Below are positions 35,201 to 46,977 of a DNA stretch of 64,000 nt, one piece after another. The DNA is from Hyalella azteca (Eukaryota; Arthropoda; Malacostraca; Amphipoda; Hyalellidae). Within the stretch, counting starts at the first letter, position 1. Every line of letters begins with the position of its first letter. The notes under the pieces are model-generated. The model worked only from the letters and a program-made list of their open reading frames with translations, was not told the origin of the DNA and did no database searches. The translations under genes were made by a program, and so were the position numbers. The stretch lies in NCBI RefSeq assembly GCF_000764305.2, contig NW_025941719.1, positions 62,001 through 126,000 of the forward strand, given 5' to 3'.

Positions 35201-36679
35201 GAACAAACAGGCAAATGACTGCCCACGTGTGTAAGTCAGCCTGATATTTGTGCTGTGTCAGAGCCCGCTGGGAGCTGGCGTGCGGCTAGATAGTTTGGCT
35301 GCTCCCGGGCTTCGGAAACAGGGGTCGGGACTCTTAATGCTACCTTAACATGCATACTGCAAGAGCATTCCTCTTGCGGTATTTCAGTTTCTCGTAGCAT
35401 TAACATTGAGCAGCTGCACTACCAGACTTCGGCTGCCGTATAATTAATAACATGTTCAGTGGGGTATAAACTTGAGGTAAAGATGCTTGGCTACGCTTGA
35501 TGTGTGCATGCTGGGAAATACCCAAGGAGGAGATCAAGGCTGCGGATTTGTTGTTTTCCATAAGATTATCGAAGGTAAGGGAGGTCAACATTCTCAAGGA
35601 GATATATCGTATGATTTATCAATTTATCACATAGATCACCAGCTTTAACTGTTAGATAAACACGCATCAGCAATTAAATGTTCATCGTAGCCTTACCCAC
35701 AATACTGGAGAAGCGTACGTAGTATGATTAAGCGAAACGTATTGTGAGTTCATATACAAGTAAATCACACAATATACATGGTGAGACGTCAAATAAAAAT
35801 CCGTGGTATGAAATTCCCTTTTTCGTGTGTCCGTTCCGATACACTCCGTCTCGTGTTATATTTTAGCGAATCAATTAATTATCAATATGATAGGCTTCGT
35901 GCTTCAGATAGCCGTTAATTTCGCTGAAAGACAAATAGTTATTATAAAAAAGGACGTAATAAATGAAACGAAGAAACCGTATTTATTAGAAAGTTGCAGA
36001 TTGCCAATTGTCAAAAAAGAGTATCAATAGTTGAAGATAGAATAATACAGAGGAGCAATCTAAAAGAAACCATAAGTTAACCTACTAATTACAACTTGCC
36101 TAAAATACTACTCGGTTTCAAGTGACTTCAAATGCAGTTTTTTTCTCTTTGTAACAGGTACAGCTTAACGATCACATGCAAAGTTGAGCTAATATCAACG
36201 AGGATTTTGCATAGCTTTATTTCTGTAACGTATTCCATCACTTTAATTAGCTACGGCACTCATCACTTGATTGGCCAGTCTAAATATTCGGAGCTAAAAT
36301 GCGCGATCCGCTGTAAACATTTTACTTTTGCATACAAGCCAATAATTTGTGACTAACATTAGAGCAAAGAACAGACTTTGTGTATAATGCTTCAATACAA
36401 AAGTTCAGAAGCTAATTAAAATATTTTTGAAACTCTCACATGCTCCATTAGGGCGAAAGATATTTCCTGACGATATTGATCATATTAGTCTTATTGCTGA
36501 CGTCATTAGTTTGTTAACTGATTGATTACGAAAACTTGATTAATTTGCTTAATGCCTAGTGATCATAACTGTGAATTAGTCAGATGGTGTAATTAGGAAG
36601 TTCTCTCTCTAGTTACTAAGAAAAAAAATGTTTTTTATATTGAATAAGCAACATGTAACAGTGTTGTATGATGGCATAA

Positions 36680-36745
36680 AATTACATCTGTAACAAAATG
36701 ACATCCGATTGAACAAAATTACGTCTGATGGAACAAAATGACTAT
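36680..36745. repeat. Degenerate 22-bp repeat, three copies
   Basis: Three copies of a unit like GAACAAAATGACATCTGAT. Confidence 0.65.
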
Positions 36746-38548
36746 CTACTACTCATTTATAATTTTTTAGACAATTTCGCACTAAAAACAATTTTCAGAC
36801 AAAATTTCGTCTAAAATTTCTTCTTTTGCTCGAGATGAAATCCAGCGATTCTGTAAAAATAAATGTTAATGTTACAGCAACTAACACGTCATTAACGACA
36901 TGAGTGCTCTCATTATTAGTAACAGGCCGTTACGGTACTCAAACTCACAAAGCTGAATCGGTAAAAGCGCAACACGATTTTAACACTTTGCGTCAGTAGC
37001 TTTGATCTCCGAACAAAGTTGTTACGAACTACATATTTTTATGAGCTGAGTTCAGTGTAAGCGAATTGAGTTCTCGTCCCATGAGTGCTATTCCAGCAAA
37101 ATGTTTGGAAGCATTAGCACCAATACGAAGCCTTTCAATTTTACGACATTTTGTTTACCGAAAGTTTTCAAAGTTTTCATGATAGAATTTGGTGCTGCAT
37201 ATTTTTGATTCGAGCAAAAAATTTCCTGCAGAGCGCAACAGAAGACTGTGGGCGTATTTTGTTGTTCAATGTTATTGCGCAGAACGCAGAGTATTGACTG
37301 TGGCTCGGCTCGAGTCTGCGTTGTTTACCCGCCATGTGTTTTCCAAGTCATGCTCGAAACTCTGATTGAATTTCGCAGCGACAAAGGACATCTTCAAACC
37401 CTGACACACAAACAAATTGACCAGTGATTTCAAGAGATTCTTTCAAGAGCGAGCTTTCACTAGGAGCATCCTGTGCATTTTCAGCCGCGGAAAAGCGTGA
37501 CAGCGTCCGAAGAATATCAAAACTGCAAGCGAATCCCCACCCGAACATAAATTCGGGAGTAAGAAAATGAATTTTCCTTCCATCTCGTGTCAGTGGATCT
37601 CAATCAGGGGTGATCTTCTCGCTGCAGACAAGAAAATATTCTAAACAAGACTTGCCCGCTGCGAGTATCGGATGCTGTCAACCTTTCCAAAATTCTTGAA
37701 GCGCTGAGGGGATGCGTCAAAAATGTCAGTCTTTTTACCGTTACCTAATACCCAGCAAAAAGGTATGCAAGGAATGAAGTCTATTGCCTCTCAGCGTTTT
37801 CCGTTTTTTGCGTCTCAAATTTCCTTAGAATTAATTCTTATTTTACCTGAACAAATTTGAATTCAATCGTTAAAACGCTCGCCCAAGAGGAAACTCCTTC
37901 TACTCAGACATCAATGAGATCATAAAAAAACTGGTCACCCTCACTTGCTACATCAGAGTGCAGTTCGCATTATCTGTCTGTTTTTATTTTTCTCATTCTA
38001 CTTCAGTCTCATTGAAGTATTTGTAACAAACGTTACAATTAATTAACATGTGTTAAATATCAATGAGTGACACTAAAAAATTTCCTACCGATTCCTTTAA
38101 AGCAACGTCTCTTGATAGTCACTTTATATGCATTGATCTTTATTTCAGTCAAATTAGATTTTTTGCTTCGTCTCGTTGATTATTTTGAACTTAGTTTCGT
38201 ACTTTTACCTCGCAGACATTCCCTTCCCAGGTTTTTCCGTCAACAAAAAAAAAAAACTCTAGGAGATTTTTGAGTAACGCCCGAGTTATTTCAGCCATAA
38301 AGAAGTGATCGACACTTAACGACAGAAGGAAGTTTGACGCTGAAGTTAGCAACCTGAGAGAAGCTTGCGAGTTGTCTAATTGGATGCAGTTAAGCACGAG
38401 CTCGACGCGCATGACACAGCGGAGACCAGATTATTTCTGAGAATAAAATATTACGTGGCTTTTTTAATATTAATTTATTATTGAATAGTTGAGCTGGTCA
38501 TTCGAAGACTGGAACAAATTACCTGAGCATGCGGAAATGTTTGAATGA

Positions 38549-38622
38549 CATACTCTACTGAGCCTTGCATACTCTACTGAGACTTGCATACTCTACTGAG
38601 ACTTGCATACTCTACTGAGACT
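38549..38622. repeat. 19-bp repeat, four copies
   Basis: Unit CATACTCTACTGAGACTTG, nearly identical across copies. Confidence 0.9.
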
Positions 38623-39119
38623 GTGGTCGCTCCCGTCGATAAAAGCTCAAGCTTAAAACTTTGTAGAAATAAACTCGTAAGTTATAACCGCTTATTTCTT
38701 TCAAATATGTACGAGACGTAGAGACCGAGAATGTGTGTTCTTAGAATAAAATTTTTCAAATTTTCACGCATTTCTGTAGCCACTAGATTCAAAAAATTTT
38801 CTGTTGCCGCGGAAATTCTTTTATGTGCTCCAAATTTCTATGTAAGAACAATTAAATTTCGCAATTTCACCGATGAATTTTTCTGCAGGAACCCCGGCCA
38901 CGAAAGCGCGCAACGCTCGGGCGCAAAGGAAAAATTCTAAAGCGACTGGTAGAGTTTCATAAGAGATAGAACATACGTATATTAGTTAGAATAATTAGTT
39001 TAGTAAACGGTTAATTAAGATCTTCAACTTACAGTCATTGATGTGTCTCTGATGATTTTTCTTTACGATTTACGACTTTTCGATTAACGAATCCGTACGG
39101 CTGAACAGAAAGGAATTGT

Positions 39120-39325
39120 AAAGATTCACCGAGGAAACTAAGTTAAGGGTAACACCTTCCTATGGAATTAAGGTGTGAGTTTCAACTTCCTATAGGAAAC
39201 TTTGGTAAGGGTTACAACTTCAGAAAAAAATTAAGTCAAAGGAAGGTTACAAATTTATAGAAAATTCAGGAATGGGTTGCAACATCATACAAAAATTAAA
39301 GTAAGGGTTACGAATTTGTAACTTT
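39120..39325. repeat. Degenerate repeat with AAGGGTTACAACTTC
   Basis: Five or six loosely conserved copies with a period of about 35-40 bp. Confidence 0.65.
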
Positions 39326-40193
39326 CCATTGGAAGAAATTTGTTTCAGTCGCATGGTGCGTTTAAAAGCCGCGAAAACTTTTAACTTTTATAAGAGTTGA
39401 AGAAAACACCGCAGTTTTATAAGTATATAACTAGTGTAGAGAAATGGCCAAATGTTCTATGCTGTGGGGGGATCCGCCCCAGGTAATCAGTTGTTTATCT
39501 CTTTTGGATAATAATGTGTCACTTGATCCTTAATTATTTATTAGTGCGTATACAGTATATTCAACTGATTTGGGTCACGATCCAGACTCATGGTAAGAAA
39601 AAACAAAATTAAAAGAAATAAATGATAAGACGAATCGGATCATTAAAGTATATACACATTAATACACACTGATCAATATAAACAAAACCTTATTATAATA
39701 TATGTACACTGGAAATATGACAGACCGGACACAATATTAACAAATGTTAACTAACACTACACACATACACGGACTGCCAGTGTGGGTTCTGAGACAGTAA
39801 TGAACATAGGTAAAACCTATTCTCGTATATAGGATCACAATCATATATACATGAATACATAAATACACAACAAAAAGCAGTAAAAAATATTTAATAATAG
39901 AAGCATGCTTACCACTAACCTACAAAATAGAATGTTTTGTGTTTTCAGAAGGAATAATTTTCATCATATTGTGCACACATAAACGAACAAAATGAAGAAA
40001 TATGTCATCCGTTTTCCATCATTGAAAAATCATTTCCTTCTTTGATGAATAATTTAACCGTATGTCAAATCAGTTCAATATCTTAACATAACCTGCGTTA
40101 ATAATTACTCAAACATATGAAGTGAACTTGGCACGTTTCCGACGATGGCTGACGGCTTCTTAAGTTAGACCGACCAAATAAAAACGAGAAATC

Positions 40194-40772
40194 GTACACT
40201 ACGTGCACTTAGGTCGCTACGTGCACTTAGGCCGCTACGTAAACTTAGGCCGCTACCTACACTTAGGCTGCTACGTGCACTTATGCCGCTACGTACACTT
40301 AGGCCGTTACGTACACTTAGGCCGCTCCGTACACTTAGGTCCCTAAGTGCACGTAGGCCGCTGCTTACACTTAGGCCGCAACGTGCACTTAGGCCGCTAC
40401 GTGCACTTAGGCCGCTACGTGCAATTAGGCCGCCACGTACACTTAGGCCGCTACGTGCACTTAGGCTGCTACATAAACATAGGCCGCTACGTACACTTTG
40501 GCCGCTACGTACAATTAGGCCGCTACGTGCAATCAGGCCGCTACATACACTTAGGCCGCTACGTGCACTCGATCAGGCCGCTACGTACACTTAGGTCGCT
40601 ATGTACACTTATGTCGCTACGTGCAATCAGGCCGTTACGTGCACTCAGGCCGCTACGTACACTTAGGTCGCTATGTACACTTAGGTCGCTAAGTGCACTT
40701 AGACCGCTACGTACACTTAGGCCACTACGTACACTCAGGCCGCTACGTACGCTTAGGCCGCTACGTGCACTT
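40194..40772. repeat. 18-bp minisatellite, about 32 copies
   Basis: Unit CTTAGGCCGCTACGTGCA or its TACGTACA form, with substitutions. It is open in several frames because the unit is six codons. Confidence 0.95.
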
Positions 40773-41060
40773 TTTACTATGTTTTTATAAAGCAGCCCCG
40801 CAAAATATTCCCCGAGTCTCTGCGCGACACCCACGCCCGCCCTGCACAGGGACGCAGCAACAGAGACATCCTTCACAATCTCAGAAGGATTGCTGGGATA
40901 CCGCCAGAGACTTGAAATTAAATCAGAGGGCATCAGAGTAAGCGGCGACTTGTAGCCTGGGCGAGGATTTGGCTTATAAATTTGCCGAGATTTATCAATG
41001 CGGCAGCGGACCACAAGGCGGGAAAATAAAAAACCTAAAAAATGAAGCGTTTTTGAGCAC

Positions 41061-41266
41061 AGCTTCCGCAGGCAGTAAATGAGTTGTCTGTAGTGCAAGA
41101 CGTGCATGATACGGCCAGCTTCACGCAACAGTAAATAAGTTGTCTGTAGTCTATATACTATACGTATTCCGCATACGCATAGTATATGAAGCGACGTATA
41201 GTATATCGAGCCAGAAAAATACGTGCATGATACGGCCAACTTCACGCGGCAGTCAAGTTGTCTGTT
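41061..41266. repeat. Three direct copies of a ~55-bp unit around an inverted repeat
   Basis: ACGTGCATGATACGGCCAGC plus TTCACGC.CAGTAAATAAGTTGTCTGT occurs at 41100-41150 and 41221-41266, with a partial copy at 41061-41097. Between the last two, ATATACTATACGT (41153-41165) pairs with ACGTATAGTATAT (41194-41206). Confidence 0.85.
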
Positions 41267-44031
41267 ATTATGATAACACGAAATCATTAAATGATGAACT
41301 GTTTTTTAAAGCTGTTCACACAGCCAGAGCTGTTTCTTCGGAAGAAATAAATACATTTAACCGGTGAGCCAATGGATAAATCTTTGACATAAGTGGACAA
41401 AAAACAAAGTATTTCGAATTTCAATATGATTCCGCATACTAACATGACATCATAGGACACAAGCAAAAATATTAATAATTCCAACGTAAATATATGCAAG
41501 TAGAAGAACTGTGAGTGCTTGCAGAAACGCTAATAGAGAAAAAGTGGATTAAAAACGACTATGAAACCTCAAAGCTCCGACGTTCAAAAATGCAGTAGCA
41601 CTCAGATGAAGACGAAACTCGTCCGAGAAAATTGCTTTGATTAAAAATTCAGAGTCGCATGCAGAGAGGAGGATGCAAGATGAAGCGCCGGACGTCAGCT
41701 TCACAACACGCAGCAGAGCGCCTGACGTCAGCTTCACGACACGTCGTTCGTCTGCACGTGCTTCGTACGGCAGGAAAAATTACCACCGCTGCAAGCTCTC
41801 AAAAATACACACTAATACAAATACACAAATATACTAATACATTACACAAAATTTTATAAGCGAGTTTCCTCATAGAGGAAAAAGTACATTGCTTTTTTTT
41901 CCTATAACTCTCGTGAATTTGTATTTAATTTTAACCTTCAACGTCGGAAAAATTACTTTTCTACTTGATTTTTAAGAATATCTGAAAAAAATGTATATGA
42001 ATCAAACCAATAAAAAATGATGTGACAATGAATTTGGTGGTACGATTAATCTTAAACATTCAGTAGGTAATTCAATGATTTTAGAACAAACATTCGAATT
42101 TACAAAATAGCAACAACGACTTATGTAAATCAACGTTACATTTTCTAAATATCAACGCAAGGTACGTCTATTCTCATATTCACACTCCGCTCACTAAAAC
42201 TAACATACTTTCCTCGCTCCACAGGTTAACGAACGTTTTGAAATCGATGAATTTCTCCAATAATGACAGGGTAATTGGGTCGCTAAGATCCTCATCTCCG
42301 CAAGCTGCCGCGGCCGAAGTTGCGTCTGGCGCACAAGTGCCTGCCTTGAAAACAGTTGTGTTTGTGCGCTGCTCGGCCTATTATTCCCTCGATGAGATCT
42401 CTAAGAATAAATTAAGAGGCTAAACTAACGCCCAGCCAAAGCCAACTCCAGGCGACAATATTTGGACGCACTTGCTCGCCAGGCGACAGAAACTTCGGTA
42501 ATTTCATGCGTATTGAGGCCATTGGCTGGACCTGCAAATTATCATTAAAAATTTTTCAGAGCCTGAAAATACCGCAAATTAAAACTGAAATTTATAATTA
42601 ATTTTCAAAATCAGAGGCAAATGGACTTCAAGGAACTAAATTAGATGATTAGCGTAATATTCAAATTCTTATGACTTGGAGTTAATAACAACAATTTGGG
42701 AAAAACGGGAGAAATTCTTTGAGATTCGCAAATATTGACTCTGAATATTCTGATTGCATATACATCAATTGACAATAAAAAAAATTAGGCTGATACAGCT
42801 CAGAAATGTGCAGTAAAAAATAATGATTACTGATAGAAGCAAATTAAATTAGAATTGCCTTCATTATCTGTCCATGGAATTACGTACAACATCTCAGCTG
42901 ATTATTTCAAGCAAATCGTTTCATACATATCCAGAGAGAAAGTAGCTGAAAAACAAAGAGTTAGCCTAAGCCTAACCTGTAGCAGCAAAGTTTACGAAAA
43001 GAACCCTCAAAAAGCTTTCCATCCTAAGATCTACCCTGAGTTTTGCGTAATATTTCGGCACGGCTATCTCTAAATGCATTTTAAGAGGCGGCAATCGCTG
43101 GAAAATGTCCGGGATTTTTTGGTGCCGAGGAGTAAGAGGTAATGCATCGCCTGGTCCGCGCCTCTGTTAGGCTTCAGCTGAAATTTGCAAAGATGCAAGG
43201 CGCTTACGCAAAATTCTGGACACTATTCATGAATTTTGAAATATTCTCAAGCAATGCAGCAATAGAAACTCTGTGCGTTACATATTAAAACGTTGAGTCT
43301 TCCATTTCTCGGAGGTTATGTTGGTGATTCAAGTGGCGAATGTTATATGATCGTGAATACATGAGAATTATAAAATTACTCATGATTCGAAATAAAAATG
43401 TTTAATTTAGAAGTTAATGAAAAAGGATTTGCTTAACTGAGTCAACAATTCCATGCATCAGAAAATTTAGGGCTGATAATTCACATGGAATATGAAAGTG
43501 CAAAATTTATGACAAGCTATCGCGTATAGGGGATATAAGATTATGCATTGGCGTTCGTTGCCAAGGCACACGAATGAAACGAAATGATAATTTCATTTCT
43601 GGACTTCATAAATCGAAGAATACGAGGAAAATTATGTATTTGAAATGAAGCAGACTAATTGCGTTGCTACTTGCGTTACGAGAAATTCCTGAAAAAATAG
43701 CACAATATAAATATATATCCATAAATGAAAAATTTTCTAACTCTGAGATTCGTGCCCATGTCATCGACTGTTTTCAGGCTGCCACTCACCTACGACTTTT
43801 CTTCTTAATTCTTCTTGCCTAGCTTCCAGAGCTCTTCTCTTCTTTAAAATCTCGCGCTAAATGAGAGCTTCGCCTAGTCAGTCGACGCATCTAAATGTCG
43901 GAAGGCTGTGGCGGACGGCTTGCATCTTCAGTTCTGCACCAAATGGACCTGCGCGTAAAAATTTTGTCCGGTCCGGGAATTTTGCAGAGACTCAATGGCA
44001 GCGAGCAGCGGACTCGGAGACGCGGAATACG

Positions 44032-45670
44032 TGGTGAACTATAGTGGTGACGATGCGTAACTAGAGGTAACGTTGTGTAACTAGTGGTGACGATGCGTAA
44101 CTAGTGGTGACGATGCGAAACTAGTGATGACGATGCGTAACTAGTGGTGACGTTGTGAAACTAGTGGTGACGTTGTGTAACTAGTGGTGACGTTGTGTAA
44201 CTAGTGGTGACGTTGCGTAACTAGTGGTGACGATGCGTAACTAGAGGTAACGTTGTGTAACTAGTGGTGACGATGCGTAACTAGTGGTGACGTTGTGTAA
44301 CTAGTGGTGACGATGCGAAACTAGTGATGACGATGCGTAACTAGTGGTGACGTTGTGAAACTAGTGGTGACGTTGTGTAACTAGTGGTGACGTTGAGTAA
44401 CTACTGGAGGCGTTGTGTAACTAGTGGTGACGTTGTGTAACTAGTGGTGACGTTGAGTAACTAGTGGTGACGTTGAGTAACTAGTGGTGACGTTGTGCAA
44501 CTAGTGTTGATGTTGTGTAACTAGTGGTGACGTTGTGTAACTATTGGTGACGTTGTGTAACTAGTGTTGACGTTGCGTAACTAGTGGTGACGTTGCGTAA
44601 CTAGTGATAACGTTGCGTAACTCGTGGTGACGTTAAGTAACTAGTGGTGACGTTAAGTAACTAGTGGAGACGTTGAGTAACTAGTGGTGACGTTGAGTAA
44701 CTAGTGGTGACGTTGAGTAACTAGTGGTGATGTTGAGTAACTAATGGTGATGTTGAGTAACTAGTGGTGACGTTGCGTAACTAGTGGTGACGTTGCGTAA
44801 CTAGTGGTAATTTTGCGTGACTTGTGACATTTATTAACTAGTGGTGACGTTGAGTAACTAGGGGTTTACGATGCGTAACTAGTGGTGATTTTGCGTGACT
44901 TGTGACATTTAGTAACTAGTGGTGACGTTGCGTAACTAGTGGTGACGTTGCGTAACTAGTGGTGACGTTGCGTAACTAGTGGTGAATTTGCGTGACTGGT
45001 GACATTGAGTAACTAGTGGTGACGTTGAGTAACTACTGGTGACTTTGGGTAACTAGTGGTGACGTTGAGTAATTACTGGTGACGTTGAGTAACTAGTGGT
45101 GACGTTAAGTAACTAGTGGTGACGTTGAGTAACTAGTGGTGACGTTAAGTAACTAGTGGAGACGTTGAGTAACTAGTGTTGATGTTGAGTAACTAGTGGT
45201 GATGTTGAGTAACTAGTGGTGATGTTGAGTAACTAGTGGAGACGTTGAGTAACTAGTGGCGACGTTGAGTAACTAGTGGTGATGTTGAGTAACTAGTGGT
45301 GACGTTGAATAACTAGTGGTGACGTTAAGTAACTATATAGTGGTGACGTTGAGTAACTAGTGGTGACGTTAAGTAACTAGTGGTGACGTTAAGTAACTAG
45401 TGGTGACGTTGAGTAACTAGTGGTGACGTTAAGTAACTAGTGGAGACGTTGAGTAACTAGTGGTGATGTTGAGTAACTAGTGGTGATGTTGAGTAACTAG
45501 TGGTGATGTTGAGTAACTAGTGGAGACGTTGAGTAACTAGTGGTGACGTTGAGTAACTAGTGGTGATGTTGAGTAACTAGTGGTGACGTTGAGTAACTAG
45601 TGGTGACGTTGAGTAACTAGTGGTGATGTTGAGTAACTAGTGGTGATGTTGAGTAACTAGTGGTGACGAC
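44032..45670. repeat. 20-bp minisatellite, about 82 copies
   Basis: Unit GAGTAACTAGTGGTGACGTT with variants at the first three bases (GAG, GCG, GTG, AAG). Internal segmental duplications are visible: the variant order at about 44053-44165 recurs 180 bp later, and that near 45146-45250 recurs about 280 bp later. A few copies carry inserts such as TTTGCGTGACTTGTGACATT (near 44812, 44889 and, as a variant, 44986). Confidence 0.97.
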
Positions 45671-45756
45671 GTGGCTTAATCATTAGTGTAATTTTGTGGC
45701 AAATTATTGCGTCAGCAGATGCAAGGTGGTGTAAGTAGTGACGAGGTTGGGGCTGA

Positions 45757-45922
45757 CACGTGGTTGGTGCTGACGCTGACACTGGTGTGGTGGTGTATGC
45801 TGACGCGCTGACACTGGTGTGGTGGTGTATGCTGACGCTGACACTGGTGTGGTGGTGTATGCTGACGCTGACACTGGTGTGGTGGTGTATGCTGACGCTG
45901 ACACTGGTGTGGTGGTGTATGC
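45757..45922. repeat. 30-bp minisatellite running into a gap
   Basis: Units carry GCTGACGCTGACACTGGTGT then GGTGGTGTAT. At least five copies are visible before the gap; the first lacks a few bases. Confidence 0.95.
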
Positions 45923-46412
45923 NNNNNNNNNNNNNNNNNNNNNNNNNNNNNNNNNNNNNNNNNNNNNNNNNNNNNNNNNNNNNNNNNNNNNNNNNNNNNN
46001 NNNNNNNNNNNNNNNNNNNNNNNNNNNNNNNNNNNNNNNNNNNNNNNNNNNNNNNNNNNNNNNNNNNNNNNNNNNNNNNNNNNNNNNNNNNNNNNNNNNN
46101 NNNNNNNNNNNNNNNNNNNNNNNNNNNNNNNNNNNNNNNNNNNNNNNNNNNNNNNNNNNNNNNNNNNNNNNNNNNNNNNNNNNNNNNNNNNNNNNNNNNN
46201 NNNNNNNNNNNNNNNNNNNNNNNNNNNNNNNNNNNNNNNNNNNNNNNNNNNNNNNNNNNNNNNNNNNNNNNNNNNNNNNNNNNNNNNNNNNNNNNNNNNN
46301 NNNNNNNNNNNNNNNNNNNNNNNNNNNNNNNNNNNNNNNNNNNNNNNNNNNNNNNNNNNNNNNNNNNNNNNNNNNNNNNNNNNNNNNNNNNNNNNNNNNN
46401 NNNNNNNNNNNN
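45923..46412. other. Assembly gap of 490 Ns
   Basis: Unknown bases between the 30-bp and 26-bp arrays. Open frames that cross it are meaningless. Confidence 1.
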
Positions 46413-46565
46413 CATGATTGTGTCTCACCAAAGATTGTCATGATTGCCTCTCACCAAAGATTGTCATGATTGTGTCTCACCAAAGATTGTCATGATTGCC
46501 TCTCACCAAAGATTGTCATGATTGTCTCTCACCAAAGATTGTCATGATTAAGTCTCACCAAAGAT
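46413..46565. repeat. 26-bp minisatellite, about six copies
   Basis: Units carry CATGATTGTGTCTCACCAAA then GATTGT, with a GTG/GCC/GTC variable position. The array emerges from the gap, so its left edge is unknown. Confidence 0.93.
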
Positions 46566-46955
46566 ACAAAAAATGGAACTCAGTACTCACTGCAGTGAGT
46601 GACAGAGAGCGCGTTTTCTCGTCGACGAAAACATGAAGTCACGGACAGACAGACAGACGGACATAACGAGCACAATAGTGCATTTTTTCATAATGAGAAA
46701 ATGAGCTAAAAATCAAACAGCGAAAAGAAAACACGTCAAGACAATGTAATGATTATGCAAAATGACCTTACTAAAACTTTGCGCAAACACGATTTTAGCA
46801 CATGTCACTGAAAATTCTATCAAACGCTTATGGCTACATCGATCTGTCTGATTTTTGATGGAAAGATGGAGAAAAACATAGGGGAAAAAATCCTGACCTT
46901 CCAAAATTTTTTAACTCTATTACTTTTCGAGTTACAGCCATTCAAAGTTGAGTAT

Positions 46956-46977
46956 CGTTTTTTTGGGACACCCTGTA
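46956..46977. mobile_element. Mariner-like element terminus
   Basis: The reverse complement reads TACAGGGTGTCCCAAAAAAA, a terminus common to Tc1/mariner-type elements of arthropods (from memory), next to TA. The preceding sequence, with TTCAAAGTTGAG and GAGTTACAGCC, resembles the subterminal part of such elements. I cannot find the partner end; it may lie in the gap or be lost. Confidence 0.55.

Noticed and set aside
41287..41499. Minus-strand hydrophobic start (MHIFTLELLIFLLV) as the signal-peptide exon
   Set aside because: The nearby GTATGC donor is in phase 0, but the next exon requires phase 1.
44032..45670. CRISPR-like array
   Set aside because: The repeats are back to back with no unique spacers, and the DNA is eukaryotic.
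45657..46469. Open frames of 216-252 codons over the gap
   Set aside because: Most of each frame is unknown sequence (N); the rest is minisatellite.
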